Notes under the pieces: model-generated
Told to the model about the DNA's origin: nothing
What the model saw: only the letters and a program-made list of their open reading frames with translations
Databases searched by the model: none
Program-made: the position numbers and the translations under genes
From: CAZMXS01 sp964570325
GTDB taxonomy: Bacteria; Verrucomicrobiota; Kiritimatiellia; CAIQIC01; CAZMXS01
Length of the DNA stretch: 24,811 nt
Reading direction: 5' to 3'
Assembly: GCA_964570325.1 (NCBI GenBank)
Contig: CAZMXS010000069.1
Location: forward strand, 1 to 24,811
In this document: positions 7,703 to 14,893 of the stretch, piece by piece
Numbering within the stretch: position 1 is the first letter of the stretch
How the letters are laid out: every line of letters begins with the position of its first letter

Positions 7703-7784
7703 ACTACGAACCATGCGAAAAGCGCGAAAATAGACCACTCTGGTAACAACCACTCCCTTTCACGAATTTAGCGTTTTTCGTAGT
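7703..7784. repeat. Imperfect inverted repeat with ACTACGAA ends
   Basis: ACTACGAA (7703-7710) pairs with TTCGTAGT (7777-7784). Inside, both arms carry related A/T-rich words (GCGAAAAGCGCGAAAA on the left; CACGAATTTAGCGTTTTTCG on the right). It fills most of the 114-base gap between the methyltransferase and SDR genes. The words resemble the CTACGAAAAACGCGAAA-type dispersed repeats I remember from Verrucomicrobia and Kiritimatiellota genomes; this resemblance is from memory. Confidence 0.5.
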
Positions 7785-7798
7785 AATGTTTTCCGGGG

Positions 7799-9004
7799 TC
7801 ATTGCGAGTCCGGCGGGTTGACCGGGAAGTAGAATTCCACGCCGCGCCGGATCAACTCCTGGTTATTGGCCAGGATTTCCTTTTTGAAGTTCCAGGCCAG
7901 CACATAATAAATGTCCGGCGGGTTGGTCACTTCGCTTTCCAGGATCAGCGGGATGTGCTGACCGGGTGAGAACAGTCCCTTGCGCAGCGGATTTTTTTCC
8001 ACCAGGTAATCCAAGTACTGTTTGCCGACGCCGAAGGTGTTGAGCAGCGTATTACCCTTGACCGGCGCGCCCATGCCGTAAATCCGCTTGCCGTCGCGCT
8101 TCGCCGCGTCGAGCCAGGCCAGGTTTTGTTTTTTCATCTCCTGGATGCGGCGCGCGAACTCATGATAGGTCTTGAGCTCGTTGGTGCCGGCCCGTTGTTC
8201 GGCCGCCAGCAGCTCATTGAAGCGCGCGGCGACCGGCCGCCGGCCGCGGTGCGACGCCAGCAGGATGATCGAGCCGCCGTGGATTGGCGACCACCAGGCA
8301 TCGAACGGCGCCAGTTCGTGGCGGTCCAGCAGGGTCGAGATGGTCTGCAGGGTGTAGTAGAGCAGATGCTCGTGGTAAATCTGGTCGAACGCCAGGTTTT
8401 CCATGATGCTCTTCATATAAAGGAACTGCACGACGAACACGCCGTCATCCTTCAGGCAGAGTTTCACGGCATCGGTGACGGAGTGCAGTTCCTCCAGGTG
8501 GAAGAAGACGCCCGAGGCATTGATGACGTCAAACTTCCGATTGATGCGGCGCGCGCATTCAAGGTTGAAGAAGTCGGCCACCGTCGCGATGCCCTGGTCG
8601 TTGGCCCTTTGCGCGATGTTGGCGCTGCTCTCGACTCCGAGTACGTCATAACCAAGCTGTTGGTATTCGAGCAGTTGGGTGCCGTCGTTGGAGCCGATAT
8701 CCAGCACGCTTTTCCCCGGTGTCGAGATGAAGAACGCGCGGTCAATCGCGCGCGCCGTTTCCGCGAAATGGCGGCGCAGGGTGCCGGTCATGCCGGACAG
8801 GTAGGTGTGATGAGCGAACATCACGGTCTTGGGCACGGTGTAATCGAGTTGGGCGCATTGGCAGCGCGCGCAGTGAACGACGTGCAGCGGGTAAAACGGC
8901 TCCCGGCCGACCTCGTCGGCCCGGAGGAAATGGTTGGCCCAGGGTTGGCGGCCGAGATCCACCGCGCTGGCCAGATCGGTCGAATCGCAAATGCGGCAGT
9001 TCAT
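7799..9004 (-). CDS. Class I SAM-dependent sugar C-methyltransferase (zinc-binding N-terminal domain)
   Basis: Predicted to add a methyl group to a carbon of a nucleotide-linked keto-sugar, 401 residues. The three-domain architecture of the TylC3/NovU-type family is visible. A zinc-binding start has Cys3 and Cys6 (CRIC) and Cys45, Cys48 (CARC). A SAM-binding core has VLDIGSNDGTQLL (about 100-112) and VINASGVFFHLEE. The C-terminal domain has YGMGAPVKGNTLLN and the closing VLAWNFKKEI. Its start overlaps the hddA stop as ATGA, suggesting translational coupling. In this cluster it implies a branched (C-methylated) heptose or deoxysugar made from a 4-keto intermediate. No 4,6-dehydratase is clearly recognisable in the window, so the source of that intermediate is open. 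Confidence 0.87.
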   Translation of the reverse strand: MNCRICDSTDLASAVDLGRQPWANHFLRADEVGREPFYPLHVVHCARCQCAQLDYTVPKTVMFAHHTYLSGMTGTLRRHFAETARAIDRAFFISTPGKSVLDIGSNDGTQLLEYQQLGYDVLGVESSANIAQRANDQGIATVADFFNLECARRINRKFDVINASGVFFHLEELHSVTDAVKLCLKDDGVFVVQFLYMKSIMENLAFDQIYHEHLLYYTLQTISTLLDRHELAPFDAWWSPIHGGSIILLASHRGRRPVAARFNELLAAEQRAGTNELKTYHEFARRIQEMKKQNLAWLDAAKRDGKRIYGMGAPVKGNTLLNTFGVGKQYLDYLVEKNPLRKGLFSPGQHIPLILESEVTNPPDIYYVLAWNFKKEILANNQELIRRGVEFYFPVNPPDSQ

Positions 9005-9984
9005 AGTTTGAAGATGATGTTGGATCCGGGGGCGTTGAGGTTCACTTCGATGATTTCGTAATCCTGGAAGACGGCGCGCAGGCGCGGGTGGGCCTCGGGC
9101 GGCGCGAAGAACAGGATGAAACCGCCGCCGCCGGCGCCAAGCAGCTTGCCGCCGACCGCGCCGTGGTTGAGGCCGAGCTGGTAAAGATGGTCAATCGTTT
9201 CGTTGCTGACGGTCTGGGACAGCCGGGCCTTGAGCTGCCAGGCGAGGTGCAGGAGGCGGCCGAACTCGAGGATATCCGTGGCGCCGCGCAGGATTTCCAG
9301 GCCGCGGTCCACCATCCGGCGCATTTCCAACAGACGCTCCGCGTTGGCGTCCACGCGTTGGAGCTGGGCGGCGACAATGTCGGACGCGCGCCGCGTGATC
9401 TTGGTATAGACGAGCAACAGATGCGCTTCCAACTCGTGCAGCCGGGCCAGCGGCAGGTTGACGGGGTGGACGGCGATATGGTCCGGCCGGTGGAATTCGA
9501 CCAGGTTGAAGCCGCCGACGGCGGCCAGCAACTGGTCCTGGCAACCCACGTTCTCATGGAGCACATCGCGCTCGATGTGGATCGCCTCGTAAGCCAGATC
9601 GAGCGGCGCAAGATCTTCGCCCTTAAATGCGTGCAGCGCTTTGAGCAGGCCGACTGTGAACGCGGAGGATGAGCCCAGGCCGCTGAACGAGGGCAGGTCG
9701 GCGATGTTGTGCAGTTCGATGTCCTGCTCCAGCCCACAATGCTGCAGGCACGCCTGGTACACACGGTGCTCCAGCTCGGTGACGGCTCTCACGAGCTCAA
9801 CCTTGCGGTAGGAGACGCGGACCTTGTAGTCGAACAGGCGGCTGGGGAAACGGCTGGCGGTGATGTAGGAGAATTTGTCAATTGCTGAAGCCAGCACGGC
9901 GCCGCCATGCTTGAGGAAATGCTCGGGATAATCGGTGCCGCCGCCAAAGAAACTGAGGCGCAGGGGAGTCTGGGAGATAATCAT
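9001..9984 (-). CDS. hddA: GHMP kinase, probable D-glycero-D-manno-heptose 7-phosphate kinase
   Basis: Phosphorylates C1 of a sugar phosphate to give the bisphosphate in GDP-heptose synthesis; 327 residues. MIISQTPLRLSFFGGGTDYP is the family start and binds substrate. SGLGSSSAFTVG (about 101-112) is the GHMP phosphate loop, and GGKLLGAGGGGFILFF is the C-terminal GHMP motif. The length is normal for HddA-like kinases. The ATG overlaps the HEPN stop as ATGA, and its own stop overlaps the methyltransferase start the same way. The open frame continues upstream to 10026, but that extension lies inside the HEPN gene. GDP-heptose synthesis also needs GmhA and GmhB, which are not in this window. Fucose-type kinases share the fold, so the substrate is inferred partly from context. 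Confidence 0.85.
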   Translation of the reverse strand: MIISQTPLRLSFFGGGTDYPEHFLKHGGAVLASAIDKFSYITASRFPSRLFDYKVRVSYRKVELVRAVTELEHRVYQACLQHCGLEQDIELHNIADLPSFSGLGSSSAFTVGLLKALHAFKGEDLAPLDLAYEAIHIERDVLHENVGCQDQLLAAVGGFNLVEFHRPDHIAVHPVNLPLARLHELEAHLLLVYTKITRRASDIVAAQLQRVDANAERLLEMRRMVDRGLEILRGATDILEFGRLLHLAWQLKARLSQTVSNETIDHLYQLGLNHGAVGGKLLGAGGGGFILFFAPPEAHPRLRAVFQDYEIIEVNLNAPGSNIIFKL

Positions 9985-10385
9985 GTCAGTCGCCGCCTGA
10001 TTTCCGCAATGATGGCGCCGGCCCATTCCTGCGCCGCGCGCGCCTCCTGGTCGATATCAGCTTGGGCGGGAATGCCGCCGGGAAGGCCGTTGGGGTAGCG
10101 GGTGGCCACATGGAACTTGTCCAGCACAGCGCCCAATTCCGCCACTTGGTTCAGTGACGCGTCATAGGTGGCGGCATCCGTCAGCAAATCGCTGACGCTA
10201 TGTCCCCAGACCTCATCGGCGGCTTGCGCGAAGAGAAACCCCTTGACTGTTTTTTCCGCGGACTGCTGGGCATGAAAGCAGGCGAGATTGAAATGGCCGC
10301 CTGACCGCAGCAATTCGGCGGCTTTCAGATCGGCTTCGGCTTGAGCCAGCCAGCGCTGGGCCTCATCATGCGGCGACGGATTCAT
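9981..10385 (-). CDS. HEPN domain protein (PF05168 type), partner of MNT nucleotidyltransferase
   Basis: Small helical protein of 134 residues. AQAEADLKAAELL and FNLACFHAQQSAEKTVKGFLF are the characteristic first and second HEPN helices, and ATRYPN is the later conserved patch. HEPN proteins usually pair with MNT nucleotidyltransferases, often as toxin and antitoxin. Here I do not see the RX4-6H ribonuclease motif, so RNase activity is not supported. The gene overlaps the MNT gene by 20 bases and the hddA start by ATGA. It lies inside a sugar operon, not beside defence genes. Other roles (nucleotide or substrate binding, regulation) are possible. The family call is good; the function is unknown. 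Confidence 0.82.
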   Translation of the reverse strand: MNPSPHDEAQRWLAQAEADLKAAELLRSGGHFNLACFHAQQSAEKTVKGFLFAQAADEVWGHSVSDLLTDAATYDASLNQVAELGAVLDKFHVATRYPNGLPGGIPAQADIDQEARAAQEWAGAIIAEIRRRLT

Positions 10386-10734
10386 AAAGCACTTTGCCCT
10401 TGTTCTGGATGGCGGCGACGAACGGCCGCGTCCTGACCAGTGTGTCCAACTCTTCCGGCGTGTAGACCAGGATGTCCGTGGCCACGCGCGGGAGCAAACG
10501 CCGGTAGAATTCGTCCAAGCGCGCCAGGAACGGCTTGGTGGTGGACGGGATGATGGCCAGGTCCAGGTCGCTATGCGCCCGAGGCGCCCCGCTGGCCAGC
10601 GAGCCGAACAGGATCACCCGTTGTACGCCCGGCCATGCGCGCAACAACTCCAGCATGCGCGCCAGCTCTCGCTCCAGCCGCTGTCGGCGGCCGGCGCGGC
10701 GCTCGGCTACGGCCTCCCTCGAATTGCTTCTCAT
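10366..10734 (-). CDS. MNT-type minimal nucleotidyltransferase
   Basis: Small nucleotidyltransferase-fold protein of 122 residues that typically acts with a HEPN protein, for example by adding AMP to it. The core motif RVILFGSLASGAPRAHSDLD fits GSX10DXD, with two metal-binding Asp; a third acidic residue is likely the Asp in VATDILVYTPEEL. The basic N-terminal 30 residues (RRAGRRQRLEREL) form a helix ahead of the fold. The ATG overlaps the epimerase stop as ATGA, and the 3' end overlaps the HEPN start by 20 bases, so the pair is locked between two sugar genes. The key catalytic residues are intact. MNT-HEPN antitoxin/toxin function is the family precedent, but the partner here lacks the usual RNase motif. 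Confidence 0.85.
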   Translation of the reverse strand: MRSNSREAVAERRAGRRQRLERELARMLELLRAWPGVQRVILFGSLASGAPRAHSDLDLAIIPSTTKPFLARLDEFYRRLLPRVATDILVYTPEELDTLVRTRPFVAAIQNKGKVLYESVAA

Positions 10735-11678
10735 ACGTTTGAGTACTGGTTGCGCCGGATAACCTGGTAGCCCTTGATCAATTCCGCGATGCCGCGCGCG
10801 AGCGAAACCTGGGGCCGGTAGCCGGTTCGCTCAATTTTCTCGTTGCTGACAATGTAGTTGCGCTGGTCCGGATCTTTGCCAATGGCCGATTCCATGATGC
10901 AGAAGTCCGGCACCTGCTTCTTGATCTCGAGGCATAACTCCATCTTCGAGACGTTGGCGTCACTGAGGCCGACGTTGAACGGCTGTCCTTTCATCGCCGC
11001 ATAATGATCAATGGCGTGCAGGAAGGCGCGACTGACGTCGCGCACGTGGATGTAGTTGCGTTTGAAGTGCGCCTCGAACAGGATCACGAAGCGGTCGGTG
11101 ACGGCGCGGTAGGTGAAGTCGTTCACCAGCAGGTCCAGCCGCATGCGCGGGCTGATGCCGAAAACCGTCGCCAGGCGCAGCGACACGGCGCGCCCGGAGT
11201 CGAGCAGCGCTTTCTCGAGATCCACCTTCAACACACCGTAAAGCGAGACCGGCTTGAGCGGCGTTTCCTCGGTGCAGAAAATTCCCTCCTGGCCGACCCC
11301 ATAGCCGCTATTGGTCGTAGGCGAGATGAAAATCTGGTTAGGGCTCGAGAGTTCCAGCAGCATTTTGACGGCGTCAAGGTTGATCGCGCGGGCTTCATCC
11401 GGCTTCTGGGCGCAAAGCGGCGCGCCGACGAGACAGGCAAGCGGAATAATGATGTCCGCGCCGGCCACCAGCTTCTTGGCCAGGTCGCGGTTACGGACAT
11501 CGCCGCGCACGATCGTAAGATTTTCATCGTGGCAACAGTCCAGCAGCGAAGCCTGGTTATAGAGAAAGTTGTCCAGCGCGGTGACCGCATAGCCGCGCCG
11601 CAGCAGATCGGGAACGAGGATGGAGCCGATATAGCCGCCGCCGCCGGTGACCAGTACTTTGGTTTTGTCGTTTTTCAT
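10731..11678 (-). CDS. NAD-dependent nucleotide-sugar epimerase/dehydratase (extended SDR)
   Basis: Acts on a nucleotide sugar, 315 residues. TGGGGYIGS is the NAD-binding loop, and DNFLYNQ follows the second strand as in UDP-glucose epimerase relatives. FISPTTNSGYG and SLYGVLKVD supply the Ser/Thr and the YxxxK catalytic pair. RNYIHVRDVSRAF is the conserved C-terminal motif. IIPLACLVGAPLC marks a branch often found in deoxysugar or heptose clusters. The substrate is not certain. I chose the ATG at 11678 (MKNDKTKVLVTGG); the frame opens with TTG at 11687. It is the first gene of the minus-strand cluster. Its stop overlaps the MNT start. Confidence 0.85.
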   Translation of the reverse strand: MKNDKTKVLVTGGGGYIGSILVPDLLRRGYAVTALDNFLYNQASLLDCCHDENLTIVRGDVRNRDLAKKLVAGADIIIPLACLVGAPLCAQKPDEARAINLDAVKMLLELSSPNQIFISPTTNSGYGVGQEGIFCTEETPLKPVSLYGVLKVDLEKALLDSGRAVSLRLATVFGISPRMRLDLLVNDFTYRAVTDRFVILFEAHFKRNYIHVRDVSRAFLHAIDHYAAMKGQPFNVGLSDANVSKMELCLEIKKQVPDFCIMESAIGKDPDQRNYIVSNEKIERTGYRPQVSLARGIAELIKGYQVIRRNQYSNV

Positions 11679-11741
11679 GGCCTTCAAACCTACCTGCCGT
11701 GTGGGGATGTGTCAACTGCGGGGACTTTGGGCCGGGTGGCG

Positions 11742-11780
11742 TTTCCCTCTTCCTCTTACTCTTCCTCTATTCTCATCCTC
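11742..11780 (-). repeat. Period-6 pyrimidine/purine tract
   Basis: The plus strand reads as degenerate hexamers CTCTTC, CTCTTA, CTCTTC, CTCTAT, TCTCAT, CCTC, that is GAGGAT/GAGTAA/GAAGAG-type units on the minus strand. It lies about 65-100 bases upstream of the first gene of the sugar cluster. Confidence 0.55.
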
Positions 11781-11786
11781 GAAATC

Positions 11787-11981
11787 TCAACCACAGCGAC
11801 ACCGCGCGGCATGGCCGCAGCCAAAATATTGTTTCCCCGCAAGGCTTTGGACGGCCGCGACGAGCGCGGCGCGGCTGAATTGCATCGCGAGGGTTGCGGC
11901 GGCACTGGGGCGTGCGCTGTCGAGGTAGTTTTCCGGGCCGAAGTGGCCGCCGCCGGGATTGTGAAAAAAGGACAGGCGGAT
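11787..11981 (-). pseudogene. Remnant of a response-regulator receiver domain
   Basis: The minus strand from 11954 reads GGGHFGPENYLDSAR and then, after two residues, AAATLAMQFSRAALVAAV. The intact regulator at 12112-12477 has GGGHIGPKNYLDIAR and VATLAKPFSRTELLQAV at its end. The match covers about 40 residues with one residue deleted, and at DNA level the gap is exactly three bases. The conserved receiver Lys is Met here (LAMQ for LAKP). A stop codon lies at 11982-11984 on the N-terminal side, there is no start codon, and the frame runs past the normal end to a stop at 11787. The N-terminal 80 residues (the Asp pocket and phosphorylation site) are absent. It is a decayed paralogue or tandem duplicate. 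Confidence 0.75.
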
Positions 11982-12111
11982 TCATTTTTCTGGCGCGGCG
12001 GGTATCCCGAATTATGGCCACGCCGCTTCTTCCGTGGATCGAGGAGATTCTGGTTTCGCTGGGGGTCGGGCCTGTCCATGTTCCCGCCACCACCGCCCGG
12101 TGGCGGCTGCC

Positions 12112-12477
12112 TTAGCCCAAGGCCGCCTGGACGGCCTGCAACAGTTCCGTGCGACTGAACGGCTTGGCCAGCGTGGCGACCGCGCCGAGATTGCGCGCAA
12201 TGTCGAGGTAATTCTTGGGGCCAATGTGGCCGCCGCCGGAGATGGCGACGACTTTTACATGGGGGAACTTTTTCTTCATCTCAATGATGGTTTCGATCCC
12301 TTCCTGGTCGGGCATGATGATGTCGAGGATGACCAACCCGATTTCGGGATCCTGGGTCAGCGCAGTCATGCAATCGCGACCATCTGCGCCCTCGACGATC
12401 GAAAAACCGGATTTTTCCAGCGTTGCGCGAATCATGATGCGGACAGGCGCTTCGTCGTCAATGACCAGAATTTTCAT
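12112..12477 (-). CDS. Single-domain response regulator (CheY-like receiver)
   Basis: Stand-alone phospho-acceptor of 121 residues with no output domain. KILVIDDEAPV has the acidic pocket (Asp7, Asp8), VILDIIMPD has the phospho-acceptor Asp52, AISGGG gives Ser80 and LAKPF gives the conserved Lys105, so all key residues are present. The GGGHIGPKNYLDIARNLGA segment is seen in receivers from several Gram-negative groups. I chose the ATG at 12477 (MKILVIDDE); the longer frame to 12576 adds unrelated residues. No histidine kinase is adjacent. It is divergent from the DUF2961 lipoprotein gene, sharing a 97-base intergenic region. No Shine-Dalgarno site precedes the ATG. Confidence 0.9.
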   Translation of the reverse strand: MKILVIDDEAPVRIMIRATLEKSGFSIVEGADGRDCMTALTQDPEIGLVILDIIMPDQEGIETIIEMKKKFPHVKVVAISGGGHIGPKNYLDIARNLGAVATLAKPFSRTELLQAVQAALG

Positions 12478-12537
12478 TTTGCAATATGTAACCCGAATGC
12501 GCAGCGCAGGGCAAGGTAATTGCGGACTGTCAACCAT

Positions 12538-12566
12538 TTGACTTTGAAGTTCCCGTTCCCTACATT
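12538..12566 (+). promoter_or_regulatory. Sigma70-type promoter for the DUF2961 lipoprotein gene
   Basis: TTGACT (12538-12543) and TACATT (12561-12566) are separated by exactly 17 bases, each one or two changes from consensus. The ATG at 12575 begins only 8 bases after the -10 box, so transcription would start at or within a base or two of the start codon, and no ribosome-binding site is seen. Confidence 0.55.
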
Positions 12567-12574
12567 CGCCGTTC

Positions 12575-14887
12575 ATGAAATCGTTTGTTCAATCTTTGCG
12601 AGGCGGGGTCGTCCTATTCAGTGTCGCGCTTGGTTTGGCCGGCTGCGGCCGGGCACAACGCGGGCCGGCGGATATCACCTGGGCCGACCTGCTGGGCCGG
12701 CTGACCAATACCATGTTGATGGCCCAGCTTGACGCGCCGGATACCGGCATCCTGACTTCCTATGACCCGGCGGGGAGTAACGACGACTACAATCATTTTC
12801 CGGCGAAGGGCCCGGAAGGTTGGGTGATCCTTGCCGATCTGAAAGGGCCGGGCTGTCTGGACCGGTTCTGGTTCACCGGGGCGGAGAGTGGGGCGCATCG
12901 GCTGCGTTTTTTCTTTGATGGCGAACGCGAGCCGCGGCTGGACACGACGCTGGCGGAGTTCTGCGGCGGGCGGGAGCCCTTTCGGCCGCCGCTGGCCGCC
13001 GCGGAGAATTTTTGCTGGTACAACTGGATTCCGCTGCCCTTCCAGAAGCGGCTGGTGGTCATGACCCAGGCTGGCGGCTACAAGCCGGGCGGTTTCCCGC
13101 GGCTGTTCTTTCAAATTCATTATACCCGCTTTGTGCCGGAGAAACGGGTGGAGTCGTTCACCGGCCAGTTGACGGCCGCCGACCAGGCGCGGTTGGCGGC
13201 GGTGCGCGCGGCTTGGGACCGCGAAGCGGTTGCGCCGGCTCCCGCCGGTTGCGCGGCGGCGGCCGCGACGCTTGACCTGGCGCCGGGCGCGGCCGGCGCG
13301 CTCGAACCGCTCAATGGGCCGGCGGTGATCCGGCGGTTATCCATCACGCCAGACTTTGCGGCGCTGAAGCGCGCGGCGGACCGCGAGCGCCTGCTGCGAG
13401 ACACGGTGCTGACGATCACCTGGGACGGCGCGGAGGCGCCCAGCGTCGCCGTGCCGCTCGGGGATTTTTTTGGCAGCACCTGGCGGCGCCTGCGCTACCA
13501 GAGCCTGTTTTTCGGCATGACCGGCGACACTTTTCTCGCGGCCTTCCCCATGCCGTTCGCGAAGTCGGCTGCGATTCGAATCGAAAACCAGGGGCCGCTC
13601 CCGATCCGACTTGACGTGGCGGCCGAATATGCGCCCGTGGACGCGTGGGATCCGGGCTGGGGTTATTTTCATGCGGCGTGGTCGCGCTCCGGTCCGGAGG
13701 ATGTCGGCCGGCCGCACCCGATTCTACAAGCGACGGGTCGCGGAAAATACGCCGGCTGCGTGCTGGATGTGGTCAGCCTCGACCCCAGTTGGTGGATATT
13801 GGAAGGGGACGAATTGATGTATGCCGACGGCCAGGCGCAACCGGTCTGGCACGGCACGGGTTTGGAAGATTACTTCAACGGCGGCTGGTATTACCAGAAT
13901 GTGCTGACCCGTCCGCTCCACGGCATGTTCTTCAAGGCTTTTTTCCGGATCGGGCAATACCGGCTGCATCTGGTGGATCCTGTCGGCTTCCGCACAGCGT
14001 TCAACATGGTCTTTGAGCGCGGCCCGAATCACGCCAGTCGCGGCTGGATGGAAAGTGTCGCCTACTACTATATAGAAAAGCCCACCGCCGCCGCCCCGTT
14101 GCCGCCAGCCACTGGCCGCGCGCCGCCGAACGACCCCGTCGCCGAGGCCACGATCATGACCGAACTTGGCAACTATGAGCGGTTCGGCGATTATCGCGGC
14201 GCCCGCGAATACATTGACTGCTTCCTTGAAACGCGCACCAACTTCCCCCGCGCCGAGATGCTGCGCCTGCGCCAGGCGGCCTACACCGAACGGATTGACG
14301 GATTGGCTGCCGCGCGACCGCTCTATGAGCAGTTCGCCGCGTCAGCCAATACCGATGTTGCGGAGCAGGCCCGGCTGTTGTTGTGGTTCCATGAGAGCCC
14401 ATCGAACGCGCTGGCGAGCCTCTACAGCGCCGCCAATGCGCGGCTATACGTCAATGGAAAGGATACGGTCGCCGCTGCCAAGCCGGATCGTGTTTTCGTT
14501 GCGGGTGTCCAACTGGGCGGGGAGCGGCTGACGATGGCGGTCAACACGCGCTGGCAGAGCTATCCGGTCTGGGTCCAGGCCGGCCTGCGCACCCATGCCG
14601 GAGTGGTCGGCACCGGACCCGACTGGAAGTACGCCTTTCGACCGCAGGGCAGTTGGAGCGCGGCGGATTACGATGACCGCGGCTGGGCCGGCATGGCCAG
14701 CGCCGGCCGCAAAGGCCCGCCGGAAGAGCCCTACGTCTGGCTGGAGCCGAACGCTTTCATTGACCTGCACTCGCAGCCCATGGCCGTTTTTATTGGGGAT
14801 GAATTGTGGCCCGACAAGCAGGGCACGATGGTGTATCGCAAGGTTTTTGATTTCCCTTTGACCTTTGATGCGGCCGGTGCTAGGTAA
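12575..14887 (+). CDS. DUF2961 (GH172-type) lipoprotein
   Basis: Predicted envelope-anchored glycoside hydrolase-type enzyme, 770 residues. The start is a lipoprotein signal with lipobox LAGC (Cys24). The DUF2961 core runs from about 50 to 480: SYDPAGSNDDYNHF, GPGCLDRFWFTG, LRFFFDGE, YNWIPLPFQKRLVV, LEGDELMYADG, and HGTGLEDYFNGGWYYQ. Glu410 and Glu431 in the last two motifs are candidate catalytic residues. Characterised GH172 members act on fructose dianhydrides or D-arabinofuranosides; the substrate here is unknown. The rest has a helical, TPR-like stretch (about 525-605) and a beta-rich end with RLYVNGK and LGGERLTMAVNTRW that resembles a galactose-binding fold. A strong promoter lies directly upstream, and a TPR-LysM lipoprotein gene follows after 6 bases. 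The family call is strong; activity is inferred. Confidence 0.87.
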   Translation: MKSFVQSLRGGVVLFSVALGLAGCGRAQRGPADITWADLLGRLTNTMLMAQLDAPDTGILTSYDPAGSNDDYNHFPAKGPEGWVILADLKGPGCLDRFWFTGAESGAHRLRFFFDGEREPRLDTTLAEFCGGREPFRPPLAAAENFCWYNWIPLPFQKRLVVMTQAGGYKPGGFPRLFFQIHYTRFVPEKRVESFTGQLTAADQARLAAVRAAWDREAVAPAPAGCAAAAATLDLAPGAAGALEPLNGPAVIRRLSITPDFAALKRAADRERLLRDTVLTITWDGAEAPSVAVPLGDFFGSTWRRLRYQSLFFGMTGDTFLAAFPMPFAKSAAIRIENQGPLPIRLDVAAEYAPVDAWDPGWGYFHAAWSRSGPEDVGRPHPILQATGRGKYAGCVLDVVSLDPSWWILEGDELMYADGQAQPVWHGTGLEDYFNGGWYYQNVLTRPLHGMFFKAFFRIGQYRLHLVDPVGFRTAFNMVFERGPNHASRGWMESVAYYYIEKPTAAAPLPPATGRAPPNDPVAEATIMTELGNYERFGDYRGAREYIDCFLETRTNFPRAEMLRLRQAAYTERIDGLAAARPLYEQFAASANTDVAEQARLLLWFHESPSNALASLYSAANARLYVNGKDTVAAAKPDRVFVAGVQLGGERLTMAVNTRWQSYPVWVQAGLRTHAGVVGTGPDWKYAFRPQGSWSAADYDDRGWAGMASAGRKGPPEEPYVWLEPNAFIDLHSQPMAVFIGDELWPDKQGTMVYRKVFDFPLTFDAAGAR

Positions 14888-14893
14888 ACGCGC

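Larger units (their letters stand above)
11679..12111. other. Intergenic region with receiver-domain relic and simple repeat
   Basis: No intact gene. From left to right it holds the upstream region of the sugar cluster (11679-11741), a period-6 pyrimidine tract (11742-11780), the remains of a receiver domain on the minus strand (11787-11981), and about 130 bases with nothing recognised up to the response regulator stop. The words GGACAGGC (11970-11977) and GCCTGTCC occur as distant inverted copies in its right part, with no clear role. Confidence 0.5.

Noticed and set aside
9981..10734. MNT-HEPN pair as part of a defence or mobile island
   Set aside because: No integrase, transposase, restriction or other defence gene is nearby, and both ends are fused by ATGA overlaps to sugar genes.
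11004..12158. Plus-strand frame of 384 codons
   Set aside because: It is antisense to the epimerase, the relic and the receiver gene, with shadow-like composition and no motif.
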